From assembly GCA_017165825.1 (NCBI GenBank), contig CM029367.1:25876506-25940505 (forward strand): a stretch of 64,000 nt of DNA, given 5' to 3'. Of this stretch, positions 1-12,955 are shown in pieces. The DNA is from Hepsetus odoe (taxonomy: Eukaryota > Chordata > Actinopteri > Characiformes > Hepsetidae). The position numbers and the translations under genes are program-made. The notes beneath the pieces were generated by a model. It was not told the origin of the DNA. It saw only the letters and a list, made by a program, of their open reading frames with translations, and made no database searches. The first letter of the stretch is position 1. Every line of letters begins with the position of its first letter.

Positions 1-4
1 GGGG

Positions 5-1769
5 ATGGCCAACAGGGTCTATGTCCACCCCTTCTACCTCTTTAGCTCTGAAAACATCAGCTGTGAGGTCATCCAAAGCAAGGAACCTAAGCCTCTGGAG
101 ACCATCCATCCTCTGACTCCCATCAATGACGGCACTCAGCCGGACCCTCGGCCTGAAGCTGGCCCTGAGGTCTTGAAGAACCTCACCCAGCGGACAGCCG
201 TGCTGGCTCAGCTGCAGAACTCTCTTGGCCTGCGGATGTTTCAGAACATAAGCCGTAAGCAGGAGAGTGCAAATGTCCTACTTTCTCCTTACAATGCCTT
301 TGGAGCCCTTGTAACTCTGTACCTTGGGGCATCAAAGAAAACAGCCATTCCCTATCAAGAGTTGTTGGGACTCAACTGGGACTCGGGACAGGCCGACTGT
401 GTTTACCTCATAGACGGTCACACGGTGCTGCGCACACTTCAGGCCATCAACTCACTAATAGACGGCCCTCAGGATGAGCTCAGGACCCTGGTTTGGACTT
501 TTGTCAGCAGTGATGCAGACCTTTCCAAAGACTTTGTGCAAGGAATGCAAGACTTTTCGGATGCATCTTTCGTTCGAGCAGTGGACTTCTCCCAGCCCGA
601 AGTAGCAGAGGCTCAGGTCAACTCCTTCATCCAAAAAACATCAGACAGCAAGGTTGAAAACCTCTTTACCGATATTAATCAGACGATGAACCTGCTGTTT
701 GCAAGCTGTGTATATTTCAAAGGTGTGTGGCTAAAGTGGTTCATGTGATTTATCATAATGTTCTTCACAAATCACTGATGTTTGAAAGTAACATTTTTTT
801 TTATTTCTCAGGCAACTGGAGAACAGCTTTCCAGCCTGAAGAGACTACCATGCAAGACTTCAAGGTTGATGAGACCTCCACTGTTAAAGTGCCTCTTATG
901 ACACACACTGGTGACTACATGCATCTCAATGATCCTGATAGAAAGTGCTCAGTAGTTAAACTCAACCTGAGCAAGCGGACGTTTATGCTACTGGTGCTCC
1001 CCTATGAGGGAGCCAGACTGCAAGACATTGAAAATCAACTGCTGACAGAAGTCATATCTACATGGAACGCACATCTAAAAGAGCGGTGAGTCGGTAGCTT
1101 ATGGCACTTATTTGAATCTGCTTTTTTCCTCTGAAAATGAATTCTGGATGTAAAGGGGAAAAAAAGGTAAACTGGAAAGTCAGCTGCCCTGCACGCTCAA
1201 GGTTCACATCTCAGAAATTGACCTGTTAACACGTATAACTGGAAACACGGGTCAATATTCACACTGCCTGTTAGAAACGGCAGAATCAGTGAGGACAAAC
1301 GTGTGTGCTTTTTTCCCCACAGATACCTGGAACTGTCACTGCCTAAATTCTCAATGACAGCTGTGACTGACCTGAGATCAGTGCTGTCTGACATGGCTGT
1401 TGAAAAATACCTGCTGGGCTCAGATGCCAGCTTTGAAAGACTCAGCAGCAAGGAGAATTTCACAGTTGATAAGGTAACAACGCTACCTCTTTAGGGAGAA
1501 ACACAAACAACAGGCATTAGCAAGTCTACAGTGAGTACAGGAGCAATTATACACCATCCTAACTTTCTAAAGCATCTTTGTGTGTCTGATAGGTTTTCAA
1601 CAAGGTACTTTTTGAGATGTCTGAAGAAGGCTCTGAAATTCAAAGCAAGTCTGAGGATGAAAGAGTTCCCCTCAAAGTCACAGTCAACAGACCCTTCTTC
1701 TTTGCCATCGTAGAGGGCAACTCGAATGCCATACTCATGCTCGGAAGGATAAGGAACCCAACTGTGTAA
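5..1769 (+). CDS. agt: angiotensinogen (serpin A8), 5'-partial, four coding exons
   Basis: Secreted non-inhibitory serpin; renin cleaves its N-terminus to release angiotensin I. Coding exons: 5-722, 812-1085, 1323-1473, 1593-1769, all with GT-AG joins and one open frame (about 439 aa from the first visible Met). The decapeptide NRVYVHPFYL is at codons 11-40. The signal peptide and 5' exon lie left of the window, so Met at 5 is probably internal. Serpin marks include NVLLSPYNAFGAL, VYFKGNWRTAF (across the first join), LSLPKF and VNRPFFF near the C-terminus. The hinge reads EEGSEIQSK rather than the Ala-rich run of inhibitory serpins, and the reactive loop is short. Asn-X-Ser/Thr sites occur at NIS, NLT, NIS, NQT and NLS. 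The cysteines at codons 62-64 and 398-400 match the human Cys18/Cys138 pair. The gene is convergent with cog2. Identification is very secure; only the N-terminus is missing. Confidence 0.96.
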
Positions 1770-1862
1770 AGCACATCATAGCCACAATGTATTTATAAAA
1801 AGAATAGAATGTCTTTCATCTGCTTTCAATTCATTACAGTATGTTAAAGCATATTCATGATC

Positions 1863-1868
1863 AATAAA
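1863..1868 (+). terminator. agt polyadenylation signal (AATAAA)
   Basis: A canonical AATAAA lies 94 bases after the agt stop codon. The short 3' UTR it implies is an inference; no cDNA is available. Confidence 0.6.
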
Positions 1869-1869
1869 T

Positions 1870-2787
1870 AGTAAACAAGTATTCTCATATATGTGAGCCG
1901 AGTACGAGCCTTGTTGCATAAAGTTTAAAGGGTTAATGCTTGATAAATGCAAACACTTTTTGCCTCCAAACAAAACCAATTAAAAAAAAAAAAAGTCAAG
2001 CTTTAAGCATCGGCATCTCTCCAGTGCACTAATCACCAACCTGATCATCTGGAATAATCTGCACTGCATCTATTTCTTCAGGCCATTCAGGCTTCGCTCT
2101 GCTTGAATGAGTCAGATGCTGGTCACTATGTAGCCTAACAAACAAAAGAAAATCCTTGGAAGCTGATCAGGTTCAGGGGTTGGACTGAAAATCAGAGGCA
2201 AAAACATTCATTGCATTTATAATATCCAGCCAAGTCCTACAAAACTCAGAAACAAGTTTACTTTACTCTTGCCTTCAAAATGCGTAACTGGAAAGTCTTT
2301 ACGCTGAAAATCACTACAGCTTATTTTCTGTAAAAGACAAATAGGCATGTTTACAATCCAGTAATGGTTAAGGTTTTAATTTTAGCCAGTGTGTTCATTT
2401 AAATAAAAAAAAGCACGCATTTACGCAGTCACAGCTCAGTAGAGATTAAGGTTTTCCATCTTTTCACATTCTGCATCTCATGAAGACTTGCTAATTAGCT
2501 GATGTGTTTAATGAGATGTGGATTATGAGCTAGAAAATTGCACTGCGTGGCAGCTTGATATCACTGATGCACCATATCTGGCTAAACTTAAAGAAGTAAA
2601 AGTTGCAGTCTTGCAGTCTGATGACTTTTTGAAACAAGTTTCTTTACAACAAAACAGTTCAGTGTAAAAGTCTCTTTTCAAATATCTTTCAAATAACAGC
2701 TGACACGTGAATACAACTTCACACACTGAAATTCAGTAAAGGATGCATAATCAACTTGGGTAAAAAGTGCAATACTTCTATTTCATT
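1870..2787. other. agt-cog2 intergenic spacer
   Basis: AT-rich sequence between two convergent genes. I see no convincing coding exon, RNA gene or recognisable transposon here. Short open frames on both strands lack family resemblance or splice context. Confidence 0.5.
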
Positions 2788-2897
2788 CATTCATTCATTA
2801 TCTTATCCACTTATCCTGACTAAGGTGGCACATGAACCTATGCCAGTGCCCATAGGACAAAAGGCAGCGAAAGGTCACTAGTCCATCACAGGGTAGA

Positions 2898-2946
<49 letters not shown>

Positions 2947-3160
2947 CACACCAAGGGGTCAATATAGCATCCCCAATCCACCTGAGGCACAAATCTTTGG
3001 ACTGAAGTTGGAAAGTGGAGTGTCCAGTGGAAACTGACGCAGACATGGCCATGGGGAGGACATGCAAACTCCACACATAAGGGACCCAATCCGCGCCAGC
3101 TGAGAATCGAACCGAGAACCATTTTGCTGTGAGATGACATCGCTACCATGGCACACAGTT
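2788..3160 (-). repeat. old dispersed fish repeat (type C) with internal (CA)n
   Basis: Contains the stock phrases of a widespread fish interspersed repeat: cttatccacttatcctga near one end, accaatccacc-like and acatgcaaactccacac in the body, and gaatcgaaccgagaacc near the other. A (CA)n run at 2899-2944 interrupts it. Related copies lie near 29.7, 38.9 and 47.8 kb. The superfamily was not identified. Confidence 0.6.
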
Positions 3161-3234
3161 ACAGTTACAAATAATCGAGCGTTCTAAGAAAGCCACTGCG
3201 GCAACATATTAACTACAATCAGTGACATTCGGCA

Positions 3235-3254
3235 TTTATTCAAACCTTTTTATT
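3235..3254 (-). terminator. cog2 polyadenylation signals (two AATAAA on - strand)
   Basis: TTTATT on the + strand at 3235-3240 and 3249-3254 gives two AATAAA motifs on the cog2 strand. They lie about 0.7 kb past the cog2 stop, in a segment without other genes. The 3' UTR would then run from 3928 down to roughly 3220. Confidence 0.45.
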
Positions 3255-3928
3255 GTCAAAGTTATGGTTAAAAGTTACAGAAGTCCCATTCTTGTCCAGT
3301 AAAACAGCATGTAAATGCTAACAGCCATGTTAACATGGAATTTAAAATGCCAAAATGATCCAGGGAGGCTCTAAAGGGCACTGAGCATCACGTTGAGTGG
3401 CAAGCCTCGGACGAGGCACTGTGGCAGACGTGTTATTGATTCTGACGAACAATGCTTAGTCCATGTCACCAGTTTCATAAGACATCAGCTGTCATTACTT
3501 GATGGAACTGTGCATGACAGCACCATGACTTACTAACCCCATTGCCAGCTCACATCAGATATGTTCACATCTTAAATCCCAACATATTTAGAATTCACAT
3601 TGCATAATATAATTTCCCCGTGTTAACGCTGATATTATGTCTATTTTGTTTCATAAGATTTTACAATAAATAACATCTGATCATGTAGACACGTTCTTGT
3701 AGTGTGCTTCTCAACTGCACAGGTAGACGCTTCAGCTCCAAGATTAGCTGGGATTTCTCAGTTATTCCATAACTGTTACAAGACAGACAGGGCTCCGAGA
3801 ATTACAGCTTAAACTACCAGGATTGCCCTTTTTCTTTTTCTCTCTTCACCGCTTGGAGCATGTGCCTACTGAAGCCTTACGTATGAGGCACCACTTGTCA
3901 AAGGATGTCGGCAACCTGAAGCTGACCC

Positions 3929-4223
3929 CTAGGAGCTGGCCTGCTCTGCTGTGGCCAGATCCCGTGCTTCTTGCACCAGCACTAGCAGAGTGGAGAACAT
4001 AGTGATGTCACCTGGCTGGAGACCCATCTTCTGAATCTGTGAAATGCAAGAGTGGCCGGGTGAATATAGAGCCAAACTACACTGCAACAAAATCTGTTAG
4101 TAATTAGTACCTCTATAGGAAGAATTTTAAATGTATCCCAAAAATGGTCTGGTCCCAAAAGGTATTTACAAAGGGTTTTTGAATGTCACCTTCACTAAAG
4201 ACTGATACTTGGACACGTATTGC

Positions 4224-4257
<34 letters not shown>

Positions 4258-7200
4258 GGCATTATGTAAAGATGACTTTTCATGCAATATTTACATATTA
4301 TATATGGCTCATCAAATATGTTGTGCTTTCATAACATTCTCTGTTCATAACTTAGGCACTGAACAATATTCATGTTGCTTGCTGCAGTTTAGGCTGCCAA
4401 TGTAACAAACACATAGTAGAGCATTCAAATTAGGTAGGGTAACTCATTTTATCGTCAAAATCTATTTTATTGTAAAAATGATTTTATTACAAGTAATTTT
4501 GGATTTGATCATTTTACATGAAAAGGACATCCAGCATCTTTCTGCTTAGCTTAAGCTGTACTGTTAACATATGAGCAAATGCATCAGCCCCAGCTGCATG
4601 AATCAACACACAATGGCTTCTAAGTCACTTTGTTCAGGTTTTTTGTCTTCATGCAAAATGAAAAAAGGATAATTCTAACAATTTAGTGGGCTACACTTCC
4701 CCTGCTCTGTCTGGCCTTTTAAAACTATGTAGCTTAAGGATAATACTTAAAGCCAAGGTGGACCACAGGCAGGTTTTACCTGCTCTCCAAGATACTCCAC
4801 ATCCAAGGCCAACTGCAGACGAATCTTTGTGTCATCAGAAGGCCCAGTGTTAGTTCCTGTTGTGTTGGTTGGGACGTTTTTCCTCGCCTGTTTTAATCTC
4901 TTCAGACTCTCCTCCATCTTCTTTACGGAGCTCAGTACGTCAGATATTGTCTCAAAGTACCTAAGGGAGAAAAGATTATGAACGTTATCTGATAGACGCT
5001 TATTAGTGTATTCCTGCAGTGTCATTCAATAACCACTCTGCTATCAAACGGTCCACCTAATCATGTATTTTCTCAGAAGCATCTACACATTTTAGTTTAA
5101 TCCACACATAAGCACACTACCTGTAGGTGCAATCTGAGAGAGTCACGCGAAGCCAAGCGTGGATAATGGTGTCCTTCACCACCCCTGTGGAGTCAGTGAC
5201 CAGCTGATGTAGCGGCTGCAAAGCATTATCCATGTAGGCTGAAGCTCTGGTGGGTACCTCCTAAAACAACAAAATAAATCAAGCATTGTTTTTTGATGTC
5301 GTGCTATTTGAGAACACTACAAGAATGTTTTTAATTCACTGACAAATAATATGATTCGTATATCGGGATAGTTTCCATTTACAGCATTTAGCAGACGCTC
5401 TTTTCCAGAGCGACTTCCCTGTCCTAATTACAGGACAGTCCCCCTGCAGCAACTCAGGGTAAGGGGTCTTGCTCAGGAACCCAATGGTGGTAGTGCTAGA
5501 GATGGGAACCTGCAACCTCTTCCATAGGTAGGCAAGGACCCTATCACTAGACCACCACCACCCTGACCACTGCCTTATTTCACAATACACATCAATACAG
5601 AACAATGGCTTCTGTGAATTCAAACTAACAGCAAGACAGTAGGTGTTCAAAGCAGAGCTGAGTGTGTTTTCATAGATTATATGACATCAAGCTAAGCATG
5701 CCCAGTGCCCAGCTGACCTTGTTTGTCCTTCGGTAAAGTCGTGGGACCTCTGAGGCATTTTTCAAGAAACGGAAGCTCCTCTCTGTCAGATGCTGGGTCA
5801 TTCTGCTGTCCAGTGTTGGGATGAATCCAGACAAGGCAGCTCTGGAGTCTTCCAAGGCATCTAGAATTTAACAAAAAAGATGAGCAACAGCTCCCTTATT
5901 ATTTTACCAAAACCACCCATCAATTCTGACCCATACCTGACAGAAGGGCAAAGTTTTTGAACCCTATTCCTTCAAGTTTCTCTCTAATCATTTCAGGGAT
6001 TTCTGGAATCTGGAAAAAAAGCACAAGAACATGATACACAATGATCAAAAAACATCTAAATATATTTAGAGAGCCTCATAATGATCTGTTTACATGGTTT
6101 AGAACCATTACATTTACGACATTCAGCAGGTGCAAGGGTGGTGGTGTTCTAGCAGTAGGATACTTGCCTACAGGCCAAGAGGTTGCAGATTCAAATCCCA
6201 CCTACAGCACTGCCACTACTGGGATTCTGTGCAAACCCTTAACCCTAAGTTGCTCCAGGGGGACTGTCCCTGTAATTAGAAACTCTAAGTTGCTCTGGAC
6301 AAGAGCGTCTGCTAAATGCCATAAATGTAAATGTTTAGAACCTAGAAGTCTAGATTCTTAATATTGTATTTATCTTCCTCACTCCTTTTCTTAGTAAGAG
6401 TTATCTCGGGGCATTTATGTTGTTGTTATGTATATTGTTTTTGTAAAGTGAATATGGAAATAAGAAAGATGTTAAACAAATTAATTACAAAAACAATTTA
6501 TTGCACAGCTTGCCTGCTCATAAAAGTACCTGCTCTTTTAACTGGTCCACATCAGCAGCAATAAAGACTAGCTGCTTGGTGGACAGAGTTGTGGGACCTC
6601 CACCCTCACTGTCTGCATCCTGAGAAGTACGGCTTGATGTGGAAGAGGCGGAGCTTGGCAGTGGCCTCACTGGGTCTTTGGTAGTTTCTGGAGAAGGGGT
6701 TTTTGTAAGAACCTATAAGGCCATTGAGAAAGAAGACAGATAACCAACCTTCAGTTAAGGACAGCCCAGTCAAGAATATTAGTTTGTAGCCTAAATTATA
6801 TGCATAATAATCAAACAATTATTGTCTGACAAAGAACAGAACCAACAAAACCTGCTATTCTCATTTGCTAAATCTATTTTATACTCGTAACATTATTTAT
6901 AGCTCTAACCAGCTGAAAAGGAAGAAGACAGCATTTGTTGCTGTTTAGCATTTATTGTTCAATTAATCATTTTTCTGAAAATGTTCTAATTGCAAAAGCT
7001 GTAATGTTACTAATATCCTAATGATTTGATTTTACTGAGGAAATATTAACAAATTACTCAGAGCTAATGAAGTTGCATGCTACAATTAGGGTTGAAGCCC
7101 TAAGAAACGAAGGAAAAAAAGAAAAAAAAAAAAGAAAAGGATGAAATCATTTTAGGGAAAAGGAAAAAAACAAACAAACCCTGGTCTCAATTTAAAAAAA

Positions 7201-10200
7201 CGAGTCACATTTAAATTGCAACTGTAAAATTCCACCCCGTTCGTGCTGCTGAGCTGTACCTCAGTGAGAAAGGCGGCGTATCTAGAGATCAGCTGTAGCG
7301 TCAGCTTCCAGAAGCGATGAGCCAGCGGGGGCAAATAAATGTGCTCTGCCCAGCACCTGCACACACAGCTCCACAAAACCTCGGTCACCTGCAGCCGGTA
7401 GCGGCTGCCCACTGCATGCACAGATACACAAAGATGTGAACACGGTGGTTTAATGTGGCTTCATAACAGAACCACATTATTTTAGCTTTATCTAAATCAA
7501 AAAAATGTCGTTTGCTACATTTACTAACCTGGAGCAGCTTCTAATCCATCTGTAATAGCGTTTTCTAAATAACCAGCGATCTCTTTATACCTAAAAAGCA
7601 GATACAGTGCAAAGCACAGAGTGTGAATATTAATAAATGTGGTGATTAACCTTGCTCTATAATGGCTTGGGCTTTTGTTTAAAGATACATTGCACTATTT
7701 ATTTTTGCTAACAAATATTTCAAAATTCAAAAAAGATAGAAGGTAATATTGGGAGTGAGCAAAAACGATCAAACTGAAGAGGCCTCGAGACACATTTACC
7801 ATATAATAAAAGGGAAAACAAAAAGCTTAAATTCCTGCAAAGTATATATAACTTTATTTATATTAGGATTGCAATAATACTAAGACAAAACATGTACCAT
7901 GGTCAACTTTATGGACAAACATCAAGTGTCCATTTAAGGGGAAAAAAAATATCGAACAATCTAATTTAGAAAAACAACAATCTAATTCCACAAATATCTA
8001 CATATATGTCCATAAAAAGCCCAAAGTTTCATCACTTAAGGGAACAAAACAAAATACAGCATTCAGCGAGTTCAGCAGACTGGACTTTATAACATGTGGA
8101 GGTTCTAAATAAACAAGCCAAAGCACACACTGTCCAAACCCCACGCAGCAATCGATCCCTTTTTACTGGTTCAAATATCTTGCATAAAATATTTCTTCCA
8201 TTAACTAATTACATTCTATATTTGGGCAGGCAAATTACTCATATTCCAGAAAAGAGTCATGTTTAAGTAATCTTTCTTTATAAAAACCAGGATGATTTAA
8301 CAATAAGCAATGAGTACAATACTAAACACAAACCAAATATTAGACAGAATGAATTCAGTATTATGATTATTATTATTATTATGATGATTATTATTATTAT
8401 TAATAATTCAAATTCAATGAATTTGATTTCAAAACCTATTTGGTACTTTCTACAACTCACCTTAGCTGAAAGTACACAGGGAGGTTCCATTTGTTGTGGA
8501 AGCTTTGGTAGGAGGCATGTGCTCGGAGTCTCTTCACACTTGCCTGAGAGCCACACTGTCTTTCAAACTTTCGTACAAAATCCATGCTGATACAGTATCT
8601 CTGCGAGATGCCAGAGATGAAAAGACAGTTAGAATTAATTCCTCATAAATTCAGGGCCACGTGCACATGTATGTGTTTACCTCATAAAAAGTGTCAGGGT
8701 TGCCAGGACTGAAAATGAAGAAAATTCTCCCCTCGACACCTTTAACGATCTCTGGCCAGACAGAGTTAACCAGGAAGTCATATCCTGGCACGATGTCAGC
8801 TTTGTCACTAGGAACAAAGATCAACAAACATTCTGCTTTGACTATATGTCTATTTGCTATATGTTTTATATAATTCTCACTCACACAGCTCAACAACCAC
8901 ACCCAAAACAAACACACAATAGATCAACATTACAGTGAAAAATGCACAAACGTTTATCAAAGCTCCACTGAGTCAATGGCTCGCATGCTAAACTATACAG
9001 AGCAGTGCTAGTATGGCTCCTAAATTTTGGTGCTTCATGTTGAATAAAACTCATCATACCTGGAAACAGTCCCCCCTGTGACCTCTCGTAGCAGGCGGCA
9101 ATGGTGAGGCACAAATTCCAAAAGCTTAGCGTACATTAACTGAAGGCCGTTGGGGCTGGACTTCACAAACTGTTCAGTTAAAAACTATTAAAAAAAACAA
9201 GAGGTGCTTCTATCAGCATAATCAATGGCAATTTATTGATGAATGAAACTGAAAGGTTATATTCTGTTTCTCTGGTTGCAAAAAAAAACAAAAAACATCT
9301 ATATTATTCAACTTCTAAGAGTAATTCAGGGATGGAACACGATACTGTGAAAAATGTTTTTGTATTTTTGTGATTTTATGCATCTGAAACAGAAATATTC
9401 AGTAAGCCCCATAAATAAAACATACCTGATCCATGTAAGGTTTGACTAAGACTTGTCCCACAAGTGCCTCTGCATCTCTGGTTTTGTCGATAGTGGCATA
9501 GGTACGGAGGCAGTGCCGCACAATATCCACATTTGATGTCTGCAGACCCTGAATCAGCAGACCCTCCAGAGACTGCTGGAGCATAGCAGTAATTCCAGCA
9601 ATCCTCTGCAACCCAGAGAACACAGTCTGCCTAAATCTAAAATCAATTATCATATTTACTTTTCTACAATTATTTCTGTTTTAACATGACTTATTTCACT
9701 CTCAACATTATATATGTATATTATATAGCTATATTTCACATTTTACTTTACATAAAGTGCAATATATAAAAGTGTTTTAAGCAAAGGTGACCATTTTTGT
9801 CATTGGGAAACACAGCACAACACACAGTGAGCAACAACGGAATTCAACTTCTGCTTTTCACCCATACACAGTGCAACAGGGGGCAGCTATTTAAAGCATC
9901 CAGGGTGCAGAGATGGGGACAATACTTTGCCCAAGGCAACCCACAACCTTCCGATCCGGGGACCAACTCCCTAACCACTAGGCCCTAATCAAATGGGTGG
10001 TGCTGGTCTAGTGGTAGGATACTTGGCTATGAGCCAATAGATCACAGGTTCGAATCCCACCTCCAGCACTACCATCATTCCTCAGCAAGACCCTTAACCC
10101 CAAGTTGTTCCAGGGCGACTGTCCCTGTAGTCAGGAATTGGAAGTCGCTCTGGAAAAGAGCGTCAGCTAAATGCTGAAAATGGGGTGAAAAAAAAAAATG

Positions 10201-12924
10201 TTTACTAATTTACTAGAATTTAATATTTGACCGGACACTGAAGTGACATTTTTTTAACCATGATCATATTAAAAAGTGTCCGTCCTCCCCTGTGATAGAA
10301 ATAAACTCATTAAATGTTGAGAGAATTTCAATAGTGCAATTGTGAAACCAGGGCTCACCGGCCGCACTTTGTCCAACAGCGGCATGCCTTTGCTCTGGAC
10401 AGCATGGAACTGCAGCTGGTTGAACTCGGTGGCAATCCGCTCAAGAATGTGACCTGCTAGTAGAGGACTTTAAATAAAAGCAGACAGAGTGATGTTAAAG
10501 AACAAGAACACTTTCTAAACATTTAACTGATAACATTTAACATAGTTCATTCAGTCCAACCTTTTCAAACTGCTTCTTAAATAGAGGATGATGTTACCTG
10601 CTTAACTTGCTACTCCTTTGCTGAGCAAAGTGCAACACTGATTATATAATCTCAATCTCATTATTTCCTTTGCGAGCCAAATTCAATACTTATAATTTCA
10701 CTGAAGTCACCTGCTTGATTCTAGAGATGTTGTATCTTTGGTGCTCTGCGTGTGTAGGATTTTCTCAATCTTCTCCACCGATTGAACAACTTGGATGAGC
10801 CTTAATACGCAGATCTAGATTGAAGCACAAAAGTCAGATTTAAGAGATATGATATACAATGAAAGCAGCCCAAAGCTCCATCCACAACAGTTAAGATCTA
10901 AAAAATGTTGCAACTCCAAGAAATATTCAAAAAGGTGGAATTTGAAAGTCATGTTCCTTTGAGCACCTAAAGAAATACAGGCACTTTTCCCAGACAGGGA
11001 CTATTTCATTTAATTCTGTTCCATCTTATGGTCTATATAAAAAAAAAAACCCACAAAAGAAAGCACGATATTTAAAACAAACACGATATAAATATACCTT
11101 CTTCTTTTGAATGTCATCTTGCTTCGACAACTGCATGTCTATGGCTTGGATTACTTCATTGACCGCTGACCTCAGACTCTGTTCAAATAAGAAAAAGATT
11201 TGCGAGGCATGTGAGGTGGTAATAAAAAATCTAAATAGTTATTTCTTCTAAAAGGCAAAGGGCCAAAGGTGAAGGAATAATTATGAGATCATGATTGCGC
11301 AGGAAAAAAAAATAAAAAATTTTTTTTACCAGCACTTCTTCACGCAGCTGGCCCAGAGGGACAGAGAGCTGGCTGAGGGCTTTATCCATTCCAACCTAAA
11401 CACAAAGAAGACACGTGATGGACAGATGTAGCCATGAGCATAGTTGATACATAAACGGTACAGTCATAAAAACCCAGTTTACCCTTGGTCACTTCATGCG
11501 TCTCGAGCATCAGAATTATGTTTGGATGAACACACAAAAAAAATTATAAATACACCTAAAATGTATTTAAATCATACACGTATCCAATCGCTCAAACTTC
11601 TTCAGGGGACGGTCTGACACACATTTGATCCATATCTTATAGCAGTGTAAATACATCCATCTATGGAAGAGACCCCTCCCACTACTGTGACATCCGCTTC
11701 TGTTATTGCTCCACTGCTCAATAAAGATGTCGGACAATATTGACATAAGGTCCAACCACAGGCAAAATGATGTTTCTCTTGAATAGTACAGAAAAATTCT
11801 GAGGAGCATAACTGCAGTGCACAACCTGATTAGCATATTACTCACCAAATAGTAATCAAATGTCAGTCTGGCTGAACACAGACATAGTCGACTAGTAACT
11901 ATAATTGTAGGTGATTTAAACCTGATCTGGATAAAATCCCGTTTCATGAAGTGGTCGAGTTTAATTGGGGTCAAACTGTCATTCAAGTGGATACACTTAC
12001 AAGATTTGTGGACAAGTTGACAAAGTCAGCATAGTCTTTGTTGATGAGCTCCACCATAGCAGTTTTGAGGAGCCTGTAATACTGCTCCAGGTCTTCCCGC
12101 ATCTGCTCCAGCTGCACATGCTTTCTGCACTCGGCCACAAATCTGTCCACGTCAAAATCATCCTGCAAAAACGGAGAGCTGATGTCAAAAGGGCTGGCAA
12201 AACAGTAACCCTATAATAAAAACAAGATCCCACAGCAGGAGCACGAACTGCAGGACAGATCTGTCACATCAGTGATCGCTCGGGCTGAACTGAATTTCTA
12301 TTTTGATCACGAAAGGACCCACTAAAGGGGTGGGACAATCTCAGAATCTTTGCAGTGTCTCTTCAACCTGCCAAAGGAATATCAGCGCTTCCCGAGCGGA
12401 GAGTCTCTTCAGCAAGACACAAAAGCAGACCAGGTAAACAGACTGGTGCTTCTGCCCAGAAACCTGTAAGAGCTGATTTTAGGGGTTCTCGACAGCCGGC
12501 AACACCGCAGTCTTTTCATTTCATTTGAGAATATTTATTTTGATCCTTTACTTAAAAGATTTCACATAAAGTTCAGGATTTTAGCTGAGCAGCCCTACTG
12601 CCTTTTCATCATTCCTGTCCATTCATTCCTTCCAGTGTCTTCTTTTCCATTTTTGACCAGAAAGAGAGCAAAGGGGAAGTGTTTTCTGCAGGAACTAAAT
12701 CTGTAACCTGAACAGAAAATTGACAAATGAACAGAGTGAGCGAGGAGAGAAGAGCTGAGGGCCAGTTAGCTCTCCAAATTCACTCAGGTTTACTACTAGA
12801 TACTGTACATTAAGACCCTCCGAGGATAAACTGCTCGGATATTCAGGTTTTGAACACTTTCATAGGTTAAAGCCATAAACATGCGGTGCGAGTGTAGTAA
12901 ACGCTGCTGCCGTGGCCTCGACTG

Positions 12925-12955
<31 letters not shown>

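Noticed and set aside
727..811. Coding start upstream of agt exon 3
   Set aside because: This segment is intron; the acceptor at 811 continues the serpin frame from the donor at 722.
8278..8590. Open frames with Ile-rich stretches
   Set aside because: Produced by the ATT microsatellite, and overlapping a genuine cog2 exon on the other side.
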